A DNA stretch of 64,000 nucleotides from Desmodesmus armatus. Taxonomy: Eukaryota; Chlorophyta; Chlorophyceae; Sphaeropleales; Scenedesmaceae. The stretch is from contig VIIQ02000150.1 in NCBI GenBank assembly GCA_007449985.2, positions 62,001-126,000 of the forward strand, in the 5' to 3' direction. The notes under the pieces are model-generated. The model had not been told where the DNA came from and did not search any database. It saw nothing but the letters and a program-made list of their open reading frames with translations. Both the position numbers and the translations under genes were made by a program. Below are positions 36,801 through 47,597 of this stretch, one piece after another. How positions within the stretch are numbered: the first letter of the stretch is position 1; each line of letters opens with the position of its first letter.

Positions 36801-39800
36801 TGCGGTTGAAAGCAGTGGGAGAGGGGAACAGTACACAAGCAGTAGAGCTGCTGTGCAACCCAGGAAACATAACCTTCGCATAGTGCCCCCTCCCCACCAG
36901 GACCATTCGGTCTCAACACAGCTGCCTCCAAAACCACCATGGCACCACGATGACAGGAGTGAGCAGCAATGGAATCCACACCACACACCTTGGTTGCCGA
37001 GAGTGTCGCCGGCCTGAGTGCCAGTCCCATGGAGTGTGTTGCCCTCAGCACTGCTGCCAGCTGAGTGGTGTAGCCCCACAGCACCTCCTCACTGGGGGTG
37101 TTGCGCACCAGCTGACCCGATGCAGTCTGCAGGGCACGTCACGGCACAGCACGACACGTCATGACATAGCATCGCACGGCGTGCCATATGGCAAGATGGT
37201 TGTGAAGCTACACGTTGGCGGCTGTGGTGGGTAGCAGTGGCCACATCACATCACGACACGTAAGAGTCCATTGTCATGCACTACGACAAGGTTGACACGT
37301 AACGCACATGACCACACATCACGACACAGCCTGGCACAGCGTGCAGCTGCAGACCCCCAGGATGGGTGCTGAGCGACATGTTGGCGGGTGTGATGAGTGG
37401 CAGAGGCTGCCGAAAGCCTGTACCACATCATGTCATGGGGCCATGCGTGGCACGCAGCATCTCGTGTGCAACTGTGGCTATGGTGTGCAATTGGGGTGTT
37501 CATATTGAGCACACCACCAAGCGAGTAGCACCACCCAGCAAGTGGGTCAGTCACAGTCAATAACATGCACAACCCATAACATAGCTGTGACAGAGAACTA
37601 AACAGACCTGTGTGGGCTGCAGGTGTGCCTGTGCGAGCGTGACTGCGCCCGGCACGTAGCTGGTTGTTACCGCCAGTGAGGGGCTGCCGTCCAGCTCAGT
37701 GGCCACAAAGCCCTCCAGGGGCACCAGCAGCCCCGGGTGGTTGGTCAGGCTGGACCAGGCATCCACTGCAGACCGCACCACACTCAGCATCTCCAGGGAG
37801 GGAATCACCTGGTAGCGGGATGGGGGGGGGGGGGGGAGTCGGCAGGGGGGGGGGGGGAGTTGGTGATGGTGTACAAGCAGGAGGAGGCTTTTTGAGCGGG
37901 TGGTTGGTCAGGCTGGACCAGGCGTCCACCGCGTGCAGACCGGACCACACTCAGCATCTCCAGGGAGGGAATCACCTGGGGGAGGGGGGGGGGGGGGTTG
38001 GGGAGGTGGTGCGCAAGTGAAAGGGGCGCATTTTGAAACGTTTTTGTGCGTGCGTGACATGTACATCCCCAACACATGCACATACACACGCATGCATGCC
38101 GTCACACTTACTGGCAGGCAAACCATGCAGCTTGTCTTTCTAGCACCCCCACACGCAGGGGGGCACAAAACCCCCTCACCCCCAAAAAACACATGCCCCC
38201 CAATTCAATCCCCCGCCGCACCTGCTTGCCGCAGACGACCCTGAGGCAGTAAGCGTGTCCGTCCCTGCTGCTAATACCCTTGAGGCATGTGGTGCGCACA
38301 CCCCTCCTGCCTAACCGCACAAACTCATGCCTTACCCCCCCCCCCCATCCAACCCACCACCGACCGCACCTGCTTGCCGCAGACCACCCTCAGGCAGTAA
38401 GCGTGTCCGTCCCTGCTGCTGATGCCCTTGAGGCATGTGGTGCGCACACCCCTCCTGCCTAACCGCACAAACTCATGCCTTACCCCCCCCCCCATCCAAC
38501 CCACCACCGACCGCACCTGCTTGCCGCAGACGACCCTGAGGCAGTAAGCGTGTCCGTCCCTGCTGCTGATACCCTTGAGGCATGTGGTGCGCACACCCCC
38601 CCCCTTCCTGCCTAACCGCACAAACTCATGCCTTACCCCCCCCCCCCACCCTCCACCGACCGCACCTGCTTGCCGCAGACCACCCTCAGGCAGTAAGCGT
38701 GTCCGTCCCTGCTGCTGATGCCCTTGAGGCATGTGGTGCGCACACCCCTCCTGCCTAACCGCACAAACTCATGCCTTACCCCCCCCCATCCAACCCACCA
38801 CCGACCGCACCTGCTTGCCGCAGACGACCCTGAGGCAGTAAGCGTGTCCGTCCCTGCTGCTGATACCCTTGAGGCATGTGGTGCGCACACCCCCCCCCCT
38901 TCCTGCCTAACCGCACAAACTCATGCCTTACCCCCCCCCATCCAACCCACCACCGACCGCACCTGCTTGCCGCAGACCACCCTCAGGCAGTAAGCGTGTC
39001 CGTCCCTGCTGCTGATGCCCTTGAGGCATGTGGTGCGCACACCCCTCCTGCCTAACCGCACAAACTCATGCCTCACCCCCCCCCCCATCCAACCCACCAC
39101 CGACCGCACCTGCTTGCCGCAGACGACCCTGAGGCAGTAAGCGTGTCCGTCCCTGCTGCTGATACCCTTGAGGCATGTGGTGCGCACACCCCCCCCCCCT
39201 TCCTGCCTAACCGCACAAACTCATGCCTTACCCCCCCCCCCCCCCCCCCACCCTCCACCGACCGCACCTGCTTGCCGCAGACCACCCTGAGGCAGTAAGC
39301 GTGTCCGTCTCTGCTGCTGATGCCCTTGAGGCATGTGGTGCGCACACCCCTCCTGCCTAACCGCACAAACTCATGCCTTACCCCCCCCCCCCCCCATCCA
39401 ACCCACCACCGACCGCACCTGCTTGCCGCAGACGACCCTGAGGCAGTAAGCGTGTCCGTCCCTGCTGCTGATACCCTTGAGGCATGTGGTACGCACACCC
39501 CCCCCCCTTTCCTGCCTAACCGCACAAACTCATGCCTTACCCCCCCCCCCCCACCCTCCACCGACCGCACCTGCTTGCCGCAGACCACCCTCAGGCAGTA
39601 AGCGTGTCCGTCCCTGCTGCTGATGCCCTTGAGGCATGTGGTGCGCACACCCCTCCTGCCTAACCGCACAAACTCATGCCTTACCCCCCCCCATCCAACC
39701 CACCACCGACCGCACCTGCTTGCCGCAGACGACCCTGAGGCAGTAAGCGTGTCCGTCCCTGCTGCTGATACCCTTGAGGCATGTGGTGCGCACACCCCCC

Positions 39801-42800
39801 CCCTTCCTGCCTAACCGCACAAACTCATGCCTTACCCCCCCCCCCCCCCGATCCAACCCACCACCGACCGCACCTGCTTGCCGCAGACCACCCTCAGGCA
39901 GTAAGCGTGTCCGTCCCTGCTGCTGATGCCCTTGAGGCATGTGGTGCGCACACCCCTCCTGCCTAACCGCACAAACTCATGCCTCACCCCCCCCCCCATC
40001 CAACCCACCACCGACCGCACCTGCTTGCCGCAGACGACCCTGAGGCAGTAAGCGTGTCCGTCCCTGCTGCTGATACCCTTGAGGCATGTGGTGCGCACAC
40101 CCCCCCCTTCCTGCCTAACCGCACAAACTCATGCCTTACCCCCCCCCCCCACCCTCCACCGACCGCACCTGCTTGCCGCAGACCACCCTGAGGCAGTAAG
40201 CGTGTCCGTCCCTGCTGCTGATGCCCTTGAGGCATGTGGTGCGCACACCCCAGGCAGCAGACACGCCCGCTGACTCAGCAGCTGCCAGGTCCTCTAGGGG
40301 GTACAGCGTGTGGTAGTGGCCGATCTTGTCCGGCAGGCTGGGCTCGTCGGCAGAGGGGGAGTACTGCAGATGATCATGCAAGAGTGCAGCAACAGCAAAA
40401 TGAAAACGTGCCAGGTGTTGTGGTGTGTACCATGGCAGCTGTATGCGATAAAAGCTCTGCTGCAGCTGCTACTGCTGGGATGCTTTCAGAACAACCAACT
40501 GGTGCATGCGAACCCACGACAGCTGCTGCTGCTGATGCTGCATTGTGCGCATGCAGCCTTGCAGTTTACATTCTGACCTGCAGCTGTATAAGGTAGTTAC
40601 TCTGCTGCAGCTGCTGCTGTTCGACGTTTGGAGCACAACAAAATGATACACACATAACCACTATGGTTGCTGCTGCTGCTGGCGCTGCCATGCACACATG
40701 CAGCCTTGTGGTCCCGATGCTACTACTACTACTACTATTTCCCTGGATCAGGGCCTCGCCTGTCGGGAGCCAAACAAAACTCTATGGCAAGCATCACCCC
40801 TGCAGCCCCATTCACCTGCAGTTGTATGAGGTAGTTGCTCTGCTGCAGCTGCTGCCTCAACCCCTCCGGCATGAACTGCGCTGACAGCAGCTGCTTAGCA
40901 GGCGTCCCCATGTGGTGGTGGTGGTGCGCACCATACCCCCCGGTGTGCCCGTAGCCGCCCCCATAGCCTCCCACAGTATACATGGGGCCATAGCTGCCCT
41001 GGTGCTGCGCCAGCAGGCCCCATTTGCCGGGACCCTGCCCTCCTTGTGCTGCTGCTGTGTTGCTGCCAGAGCCATGCATGCCCCATGGTCCTGAGTTGGA
41101 CGCTGCTGTTGCTGCGGCTGCGCCCTGAGACGCTGCGTTTCCTGCACCTGCGGCGCTGCTGCTGGCGTTGGCGTAGGAGGGGGGTACTGACCCGCTGTTA
41201 GGCATCGGACCTGAGGAATGAGGAGGCGATAGGTGCAGGTGTGTGGTGAGAAACGCACATGCGGCAGGATGAGATGAACAGCAACAGCAGCAGCACAGCG
41301 CATGATGAGCGCAGGTGAACATTGGGCTTGTTGAGGAACAGGTGTGCGGAATCCACACACAAGCAGGGTTGAGGAAGTGTGCGGATGCCTAAACCAGCAA
41401 CAAGGCAGCAAGAGCCACAGCGGCGAAGTAACAGTGAGCTTGAAAGTGGAGTAGAGAGGTCCAGCGCTCATCCTATGGCAGCAGCAACAGCTCGCCTTCA
41501 ATTCAGTGAATTGCAGTACAGCACAGCGCAGCAACTACACACCGACACCCGTCCTTCACTACACACCGACACCCGTCCTTAACATGCGCGTTCCTTGACA
41601 AGTGACGTTCCAATCATCGCCCACCTCTAGAGCCCCCTCCCCCCTGGGGCCCTGCATCTGCTGCGCTGCCACGGCCCCCTCGGCCCCTGTTGCTGCTGCC
41701 GCCCCCTTGCCGGTTGGGGCTAGGTGCCGCCACAACAGGCGTGCTTGCACTGCTGCTGCTGTTGCCCTGCGCGCCTGCAGGAGCGCCGCCGCTGCCGGTG
41801 CTGCTGCTGGCTGCGGGCCCTTGCAGCTTGCTGGGGGACTTGAGGTTGCGCGCGGCGGCTGCTCCGCCTGCTGATGCTGCTGGTGCAGTGCTGGACCTGC
41901 AGAGCGAGGCGCAGCACAAAAAGGCCAACAGCAACGATTGAGTCTTGTAATCTGTGCACGGGCAGGGCTGCTGCTGTGATACTATCTGAGGGCTGTAGGT
42001 ACAGAGTCTTTCCCAGGTGTGTGCTTGCAACTGCATGTCGCAGACTTGTCAGCCTTCGCAGGCCTGGCAGCATGTGTGGGCCAGTTGACCTGGAAGCTTG
42101 GCAACAGCAGTCACCCAAGAGCTGCCTGCGCTAATCGCCCATCTGCTGCAGGCAAAACGCAGCAGTTGACCACAAGAGCTGCCACAGCCGCTGCTGCCGT
42201 GCCAATCACTGCATTGCGATCTAGGTTATCGTGCCTGCCCTGTGCATGGGCCAGCTAAGGCTGCCCTGTGCCTACACTGTGCATGGCAGGATATAAAGCC
42301 ATGTAAGCCAGTTCAGGACACAAGAAAACACAGGACCCCACGGGACTTACTTCTGTGCGCTTGCAGGGCCCTTTATGGCCTCAGCTGCTGCCACTGCTGC
42401 GGCCGCTGCCACAGCTGCTGCGGAAGAGCTGCTTCCTGGGCCACTACCCGTCTTCGGCACAAAAGCTGCTGCTGTCGGAGACATCTTAGCAGCCGCAAGC
42501 ATCTTGGCATCTTTGCTGGCTGCACTGCTGCTGTCCTTGTTGCCGCTGCTGCTGTCCTTGCCGGATGCTTTCTGGTCTTTCTGATCCTTCTGCTCTTTCT
42601 GCTGCTGCTGTTGCTGCTGCTTGCCCTTGCCTTTGCCCTGCTGCTTGCCTTTCTCTTGTGCAGGCTGTTGCTGCTGGCCTGCTGGGGGCGTAGCTGCTGC
42701 TGCGGCCCCTGAACCCCCGGCAGCACCTGCGCAGCAACAGAGGATGCCACCAGACGGCAGACACGACAGCAACCATGCAGCTCACACCACAAGAGCAAAA

Positions 42801-43420
42801 CAGCTGCACAGTGGGTGCATGCAGGGCATGGCTGTGCTGTCTTTTCTGAACCCTGCAGGCAAATGCGTGCTGGGTGCATTACAGCATATGTGCAAAGCAC
42901 AGATGTGGCATCCAACAGGGTCTGATCAGCTGCAATGCACAACTCAGCAGGCATGTCTGGCGGACGGAGGCTGCTACACAACCAGCAGTGCCCACACAGC
43001 CGAAGCTGCTGTTGAAAGCTGCAGCAACCCCTTGACTGTATGAACCTCAGCAAGCGTACCTGGCTTGGGAACACCAGGCACAAAGGGGGCTGCTGTTGCA
43101 GCAGCGGCAAGCTTGCTAGCGCTGCCTGGGGTGTTGGGCCCCTGCTTGCCACCCCCCTTGCCGCCTTTCGAGCCTCCACCAGAGCCTTTGTTGCTGCTGC
43201 TGCTTGCCGCAGGGGTGGGCTTGTCTTCTGTTGCCTTGTCAGGTGTTTGCACCGGTGCTGCAGGCCCCTTGGAGTTGGCTGCGTTGCCGTTTGCCGCTGC
43301 TTTGGGTGCTGCAGCTGCAGGTGCAGGGCTGCTTTTCACATCAGCCTTGGAGTTTGTCCCCGGCACAAAGGGGGCTGCATGCACGTGCAGGCCCGACGAC
43401 AGCTTGGCTGTGTCTGCCAT
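33831..43420 (-). CDS. PAN3: PAN3, pseudokinase subunit of the PAN2-PAN3 deadenylase, 12 exons, 917 aa
   Basis: Exons: 43420-43060, 42726-42351, 41896-41625, 41210-40816, 40363-40169, 37808-37608, 37126-36989, 36764-36642, 35946-35722, 35091-34870, 34469-34386, 33992-33831; all GT-AG and in phase. PAN3 binds poly(A)-binding protein and recruits the PAN2 nuclease for first-phase poly(A) shortening in the cytoplasm. The N-terminal half is disordered, Ala/Gly/Gln-rich, with three motifs (HVHAAPFVPG, ATAAPFVPG, SPTAAAFVP) that fit PAM2-like PABP-binding sites. Then come SAQFMPEGLRQQLQQSNYL, the pseudokinase (SRDGHAYCLRVV, EEVLWGYTTQLAAVLRATHS, AMGQLLLQLACAV, HYSPEFVRLLM) and the conserved C-terminal knob (LDALTREMENARLFRLVSKL, DWGHIVENLNKLDAGV, VVSYADIKRCVE). 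I see no N-terminal CCCH zinc finger. Several introns contain duplicated exon junctions, listed separately. Confidence 0.93.
35336..35553 (-). repeat. Duplicate of the exon 9/exon 10 junctions inside the PAN3 intron
   Basis: 35498-35553 repeats the 3' end of exon 9 with its GTGAGT donor (LLLDMDTLAIFNEQL). 35336-35358 repeats the acceptor-side start of exon 10 (QLDALSREI). The real ends are at 35718-35771 and 35071-35097. The copies lie in tandem order, as expected from one duplication spanning the original intron. Confidence 0.85.
35934..36300 (-). repeat. About three diverged ~120-bp repeats before PAN3 exon 9
   Basis: The exon 9 acceptor region (GCTGACCCATGGCCTGCAGC on the plus strand) reappears at about 36189. 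Between and around the copies are diverged units with GAGTGTGC, GCAGCAGTA and AGTGCGCTG blocks. Intron 8 has therefore grown by duplicating the exon 9 splice-acceptor segment. Confidence 0.7.
37896..37980 (-). repeat. Degenerate copy of PAN3 exon 6 start
   Basis: A second copy of the exon 6 beginning (VIPSLEMLSVVRSA) with an acceptor-like CCAG lies about 170 bp upstream of the real exon (37808-37608). It carries an insertion after SA that breaks the frame, so it is a pseudo-exon. Runs of G separate the two copies. Confidence 0.85.
38180..40168 (-). repeat. 13-copy tandem array of the 3' half of PAN3 exon 5 plus its donor
   Basis: Intron 5 contains 13 tandem units of about 146-158 bp. Each repeats the exon 5 segment coding for TCLKGISSRDGHAYCLRVV..GKQ, the following GTGCGG donor, a poly-G (plus strand poly-C, 7-19 nt) run and a CGGTTAGGCAG acceptor-like end. 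On the plus strand the CTGCTTGCCGCAGA landmark recurs at about 38221, 38369, 38517, 38668, 38810, 38961, 39109, 39267, 39418, 39569, 39716, 39871 and 40019, and the genuine exon is at 40171. Two versions alternate strictly: A (ACGACCCTGAGG...GATACCC) and B (ACCACCCT[C/G]AGG...GATGCCC), giving a roughly 300-bp higher-order repeat. The genuine exon is B-like. Confidence 0.95.
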
Positions 43421-45039
43421 CGCCAGACAGTTGCTGCGGTTGGGAGGTCACAGCATCCTGTGCTGTGCACCTACAGCACCAGACCAAGGAAGAAGTTGCA
43501 AGTAGGGTTGAAACACCAGTTTGTGGGTGTGAAGCCCGGCACCCTCTGCAGCTGAAACAATGAAGCTCAGCCAGGCCAGCAGATCAGAGTGGCACAGTTG
43601 CATCCGAGCGGTTGGCGAGCTGTATGGCGCACCTTGTTATCCTTGAAACCCCGATAAAAGAGTCCTTGGCTTTTGTGAGCGTCTCGTCGACGCTCACATC
43701 ACTCTCGGCCTCGGACACCTCCGAACACGTTTGCCAACAGTGGTTGATTGCTGCGTCGAAACGTCAAACAGAACGACATGTGCTCTGGCTGTCCTGTCTT
43801 CTATGCAAAAGGAGTTCAACCGTCACCGAACAGTGACAGCCAACCTGTTTTGAGAAATTTCAGTTTGCCCGTTTGGTGCATTGTTTCTGAGGTGGTCAAA
43901 CGCCAATTACTTGCTGTAGCAGTCTGATTACTCACACTGGGCAAGCCCCAACACCCGCACTGCCAGCAGTCAATGGCCGCTCGCACCACCCTGGGTACAT
44001 GGGTGGGACTTTACCAGGCAGCTTGCACCACCCTGAGTGGCGGTGACCCGGCATAATAATGCAGGTTGATAGTTTTTTTCTGAAGTTGTAACTTTAGACA
44101 GAACGGACAAAACAGAGACACCTAGTGTTGCCACAGCCACAGGAAGTGCTGCCAACCGAACCCAACCCTGCTGGCATCCCTCATGCTGCCGATTTCCTTA
44201 ACATATATGTATTCCAAACAGTGCAACAACCTTTCCTCTCTCTGCCTGTACCCTGACAACTGGGTTCAGGGCAAATGACAAGTGGTTGGAGGGGGTAAAG
44301 CATGCCCGCCTGGCTTGGACTTGCAGAGCGGGTTGGTCTCAGTATGCTGTACAACACTCAACTTATGCCTGCGATACTTGTCACGGTGCCTCCAAGCAGC
44401 GCCATTGTCAAGACATTTCGAGAGCTCCTCCGCCACCAGCGTCAATTCCCTCCACTCCATCCTACACATTTGCTTTCTACAGGAACCTGGAGGCGAAGGG
44501 TTCCGTAATGGGCGCTGTTTGCCCTCGTCCAAGGTTGCAACCACTTCGGCACCTTCAGTCTGTCCGCTGTGGCACAAGTTCTATGACGACAAGCGATTGA
44601 GGGGCTCTGAACAATGTAAACCACTTTATTCATGTAAAAGATTTTGTTTTGACGTATTTGCAGCCCTCTAAACCGCTACAACACATTTCAGCAGTAATGG
44701 GTCAGCGTTCTCGTCCCGGGCTGCTTTCAGGGGCCTTTTTGGGTGCTGAAACTTTCACGTTATATCTTTAAGAATGCATTGAGTGAATTTTGATGCTTGC
44801 TCGGTGTACCCAGGGCTTAAAGTCCACGCAAGGGTGCTCGGAGTGCTGATTTGGGGCGCTGCTGCACAAGTTATGTTCCGTATGGTCTGCCCGGCGCATG
44901 TTGGGGCCCCAGCGTGCTTCCACACGTACATGAACATGTATTACTTACTCTGTCTATGCCTTTACGGCTGCAGAGCGATGGTATTAAACACACCAAGCCA
45001 TTTGGGGCTGGGGAGAGGCCTCCCGGATGGCTGCAAATC
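43421..45039. other. Region upstream of PAN3 without an identifiable gene
   Basis: The first few hundred bases should hold the PAN3 promoter. A small hairpin (GTGAGCGTC...GACGCTCAC) lies at 43675-43697. A minus-strand frame at 44577-44266 (with MEWRELTLVAEELSKCL) looks somewhat protein-like but has no match I recognise. Confidence 0.5.
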
Positions 45040-45066
45040 AATTGCAGCTTTCCGTTGATCGCGATA
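45040..45066 (+). repeat. 27-bp direct repeat, left copy
   Basis: The sequence beginning AATTGCAGCTTTCCGTTGAT is repeated exactly at 47349-47375. The 2.3 kb between the copies contains a MITE and a Cys-rich frame, so the pair may mark the ends of, or a repeat within, a larger mobile element. Confidence 0.85.
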
Positions 45067-45098
45067 AAGCCCGCGCTGGTGTTTTGCACATGCATTAA

Positions 45099-45766
45099 GG
45101 GCCCGTTTCTGTTGCTCGGTATTGCGATACTGACTTGCTCGGTATTCATCGTTACCAACCTCAATACTGACTTGTTGCATTTCTGCTAGTCGGTATCAGG
45201 TCGGTACCCGATGCCGACTTGGTATCACATGTTAGTATCCCAGAACGCTAGTCCAGAGGTCAGTAGCGCCACCCATAAAGTCGGTATCCAGGCAAGAACT
45301 GCTCCAAGGCCACCGATTGCCTTCGTATGTATGTACAGATGCTGTTGCGGGCCCGCAAAGGCCCAGACAGCGAGCATACGTAACTTCGAGGAGTGAAAGT
45401 GCACTCAAAGTGGCTGAGAACCATTTGGGAAGGCTTCAAATGCATGTGAACAACCCTCAGAGTGTGCTGAGGCCAAACGGGCGCCGCTGCTGCAAGTCAA
45501 AGGGCTGATCATCGATGTTGTGTTTTCACCAGGAAGGCTCCCCAGGCCTCTCCGAACAGTGGACATGCGGACAATCAAGCATTATATGCCATTTCTGATT
45601 GCACCCTTGCCAAATCTCTGATGTAGCTGACAGGCAGAATACCTATACTGAGTTCACAGAAACACACCAGGTGGTGTGTGGTTGGTATCGTGATACTGAC
45701 CTGTCTAAGAGCCATACCAACTTCCTGGTACTGACCACAATACCGACCGTCAACAGAAACGGGCCC
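45099..45766. mobile_element. Tourist-like (PIF/Harbinger-type) MITE, 668 bp
   Basis: Terminal inverted repeats begin GGGCCCGTTTCTGTTG at both ends, and the similarity continues imperfectly for about 10 more bases (CTCGGTATTG against ACGGTCGGTATTG). A 3-bp TAA target-site duplication flanks the element (45096-45098 and 45767-45769). Short TIRs beginning GG/GGG with a TAA/TTA duplication are the hallmark of PIF/Harbinger-derived Tourist MITEs. The interior is rich in CGGTATC/GATACCG palindromes and has no transposase frame, so it would need enzyme from elsewhere. Confidence 0.85.
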
Positions 45767-46068
45767 TAAGCACATGACAAAGCATCTTTGTGCCAAGCGG
45801 CGCCAGCAATTTCGCTGTATCCATTGAGCAATCTTGGTTTGAAGTCCAGCAAGCATCACAAGTGCTGTGAAGGGCAAATGCTGGGCAGATGCCCGTAAGC
45901 CTGCGGCAAAAGGCGCTTAAGTAATAAAGAATTACAACTCAACATACAGGCGCAACACTGGGGCCTTTGCAGGCTTGCTACAGAGGTTGTGGGTGGGTGA
46001 TCCATCCAGCTCCCGCCAAAAGCTGTAACCTGCTGCTCAGTGCTGCAGTCTGACAGCCTGCTTCACCC

Positions 46069-47025
46069 TTGCAGGGAATGCACAGGCCGCCAAAAGTGCT
46101 GGCAGCCTTGCTGCTGGTAGTTTTCACCACTGTCTTTGCAGCCAGAGCGGCCACGCCATGCGCCTCCGCAACATCCACTGCATGCGCCTCTGCAGAGGTT
46201 GCTGCTGCCGAGTGGCATGCTGTGCCCATGGGCATCTGCTTCTCTGCCTGCAACAATCACAAGTTGGCAATCAGGCAGCACACTGGCGGAAATGGTAGTG
46301 GCACAACCAAAAGCACAAGCCAAACCCAGCAGCAGGGCAGGGGACAGCGCAATGGCAAGCGCAATGCTGCTGGTGGTAGTGCTGCTGGTGGCAACAGCAA
46401 TGGTGATGCTGGCAGCAGCCACCCTGACCAACCCAACAAACGGGGACGCTCAGCCGCTGGGTGTTCTGGGAATCAAGGTGATTGGTGCCAGCCAACAGCT
46501 TTGCACGTCAAAGAGGGTTGTACTGTCATCGGTGTTGTTTGCTGCCGCAAGTTGTCCCGGTCACTTGCGTCTAGCACACCCCTAGCCAGCTCACCTTGCA
46601 TGGTCTGGTCTGCTGCTGCAGGGGGCGAGCATGGTCCTTGCCAACTGTGCAGCTGCAGGTCACATATCAGGGACATGCCAGCCTTCAAGGATGAGGGTGG
46701 CAACTTCAAGTGCAACTGCACAAGATGTGGCGGCAAAGACCCTGTGCACCATCCCAGCAAGGCCGCTGGCAATTCTTGGCGTCACTGCAACACAAGCGCA
46801 GACACAGAACGCTATAAGCTCTTGAATGCCAATGTTGAGGGTCATGGCCACTTTGCACAGATGGGTGAAATGTATGGCTTCAAAGTGGTCCCAGTGGACT
46901 CAAGGACATGCATCTGCAAAAGCTGTTGGGCTGCTGACATCAAAGCAGCAAATGCCACTGACCCCCACCCACTCCCACGTTATTACAAGAGGGTTTTGGA
47001 AGGCCATGATGTGGAGTCGGACTGA
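46069..47025 (+). CDS. Hypothetical Cys-rich protein, probably of mobile-element origin
   Basis: A 318-codon uninterrupted frame. I do not recognise the protein. The first third has a hydrophobic stretch (KVLAALLLVVFTTVFAARA) that could be chance. The middle is Gly/Asn/Ser/Gln-rich with a basic NKRGR patch. The last 120 residues look coherent and metal-binding: CQLCSC, then CNCTRCGGKDPVHHP, H..C, and finally TCICKSCWAAD. Related Cys clusters of the C-x-C-x2-C type appear in the neighbouring frame at 49330-49425 (CGCDGCRGHKSF). Together with the flanking direct repeats and MITEs this suggests a transposon-borne or domesticated zinc-binding protein. Whether it starts at 46069 or has upstream exons is unknown. 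Confidence 0.4.
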   Translation: MQGMHRPPKVLAALLLVVFTTVFAARAATPCASATSTACASAEVAAAEWHAVPMGICFSACNNHKLAIRQHTGGNGSGTTKSTSQTQQQGRGQRNGKRNAAGGSAAGGNSNGDAGSSHPDQPNKRGRSAAGCSGNQGDWCQPTALHVKEGCTVIGVVCCRKLSRSLASSTPLASSPCMVWSAAAGGEHGPCQLCSCRSHIRDMPAFKDEGGNFKCNCTRCGGKDPVHHPSKAAGNSWRHCNTSADTERYKLLNANVEGHGHFAQMGEMYGFKVVPVDSRTCICKSCWAADIKAANATDPHPLPRYYKRVLEGHDVESD

Positions 47026-47348
47026 AGGTGTGGTGGGTCCTGTGACACCTGGTGGTCATGGCTGGGGGTGGCAGGCTTATGAGCTGCTGCATGGCTGCAC
47101 ACTGTTGCTTGACAGCTGCTGGCTGGCAGTGTAGCACACAAGTTGCTGCACCTGCTGTGGCGTGAGCGGGCTCATGTTGTGCTCAAGGTGCCTGCTGCAC
47201 TGGCACTCACTCACTAGCACTGCTGCCAGTGTCACTGCCTCTGCTGTGGGCCCTTACCTTGTTTTACTGCAGTCCAGAGTGCTTGCAGATGTTATCCAGG
47301 CCTCAGATCTGGCATTCTTGGTCTCCTGTGGGCTGTGCCTGACCAAGT

Positions 47349-47375
47349 AATTGCAGCTTTCCGTTGATCGCGATA
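47349..47375 (+). repeat. 27-bp direct repeat, right copy
   Basis: Exact repeat of 45040-45066, in the same orientation. Confidence 0.85.
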
Positions 47376-47597
47376 TCGATGCGGCTTTCCAGGCCATTTC
47401 CCTGTTCTTTTGCGTGTCTTTTAGTCCCACACCAATTTTGAAGCGTTGCGATTGCTTGTGGTGGGAGTTTGAGCCTGTTTTGCGAGGGGTGTCTGTTCCA
47501 GGAGGGCTGAAAACATGATTTGCTGTTGAAGGCTCGCATCCGGGGATGATCAAAAAGACACAACGTATGTAAAAATATCAAATGAATGTTTGATGCT

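Noticed and set aside
38180..40168. Regularly spaced repeats that might suggest a CRISPR-like array
   Set aside because: The repeats are PAN3 exon fragments of about 110 bp separated by C-runs; there are no unique spacers and the host is a eukaryote.
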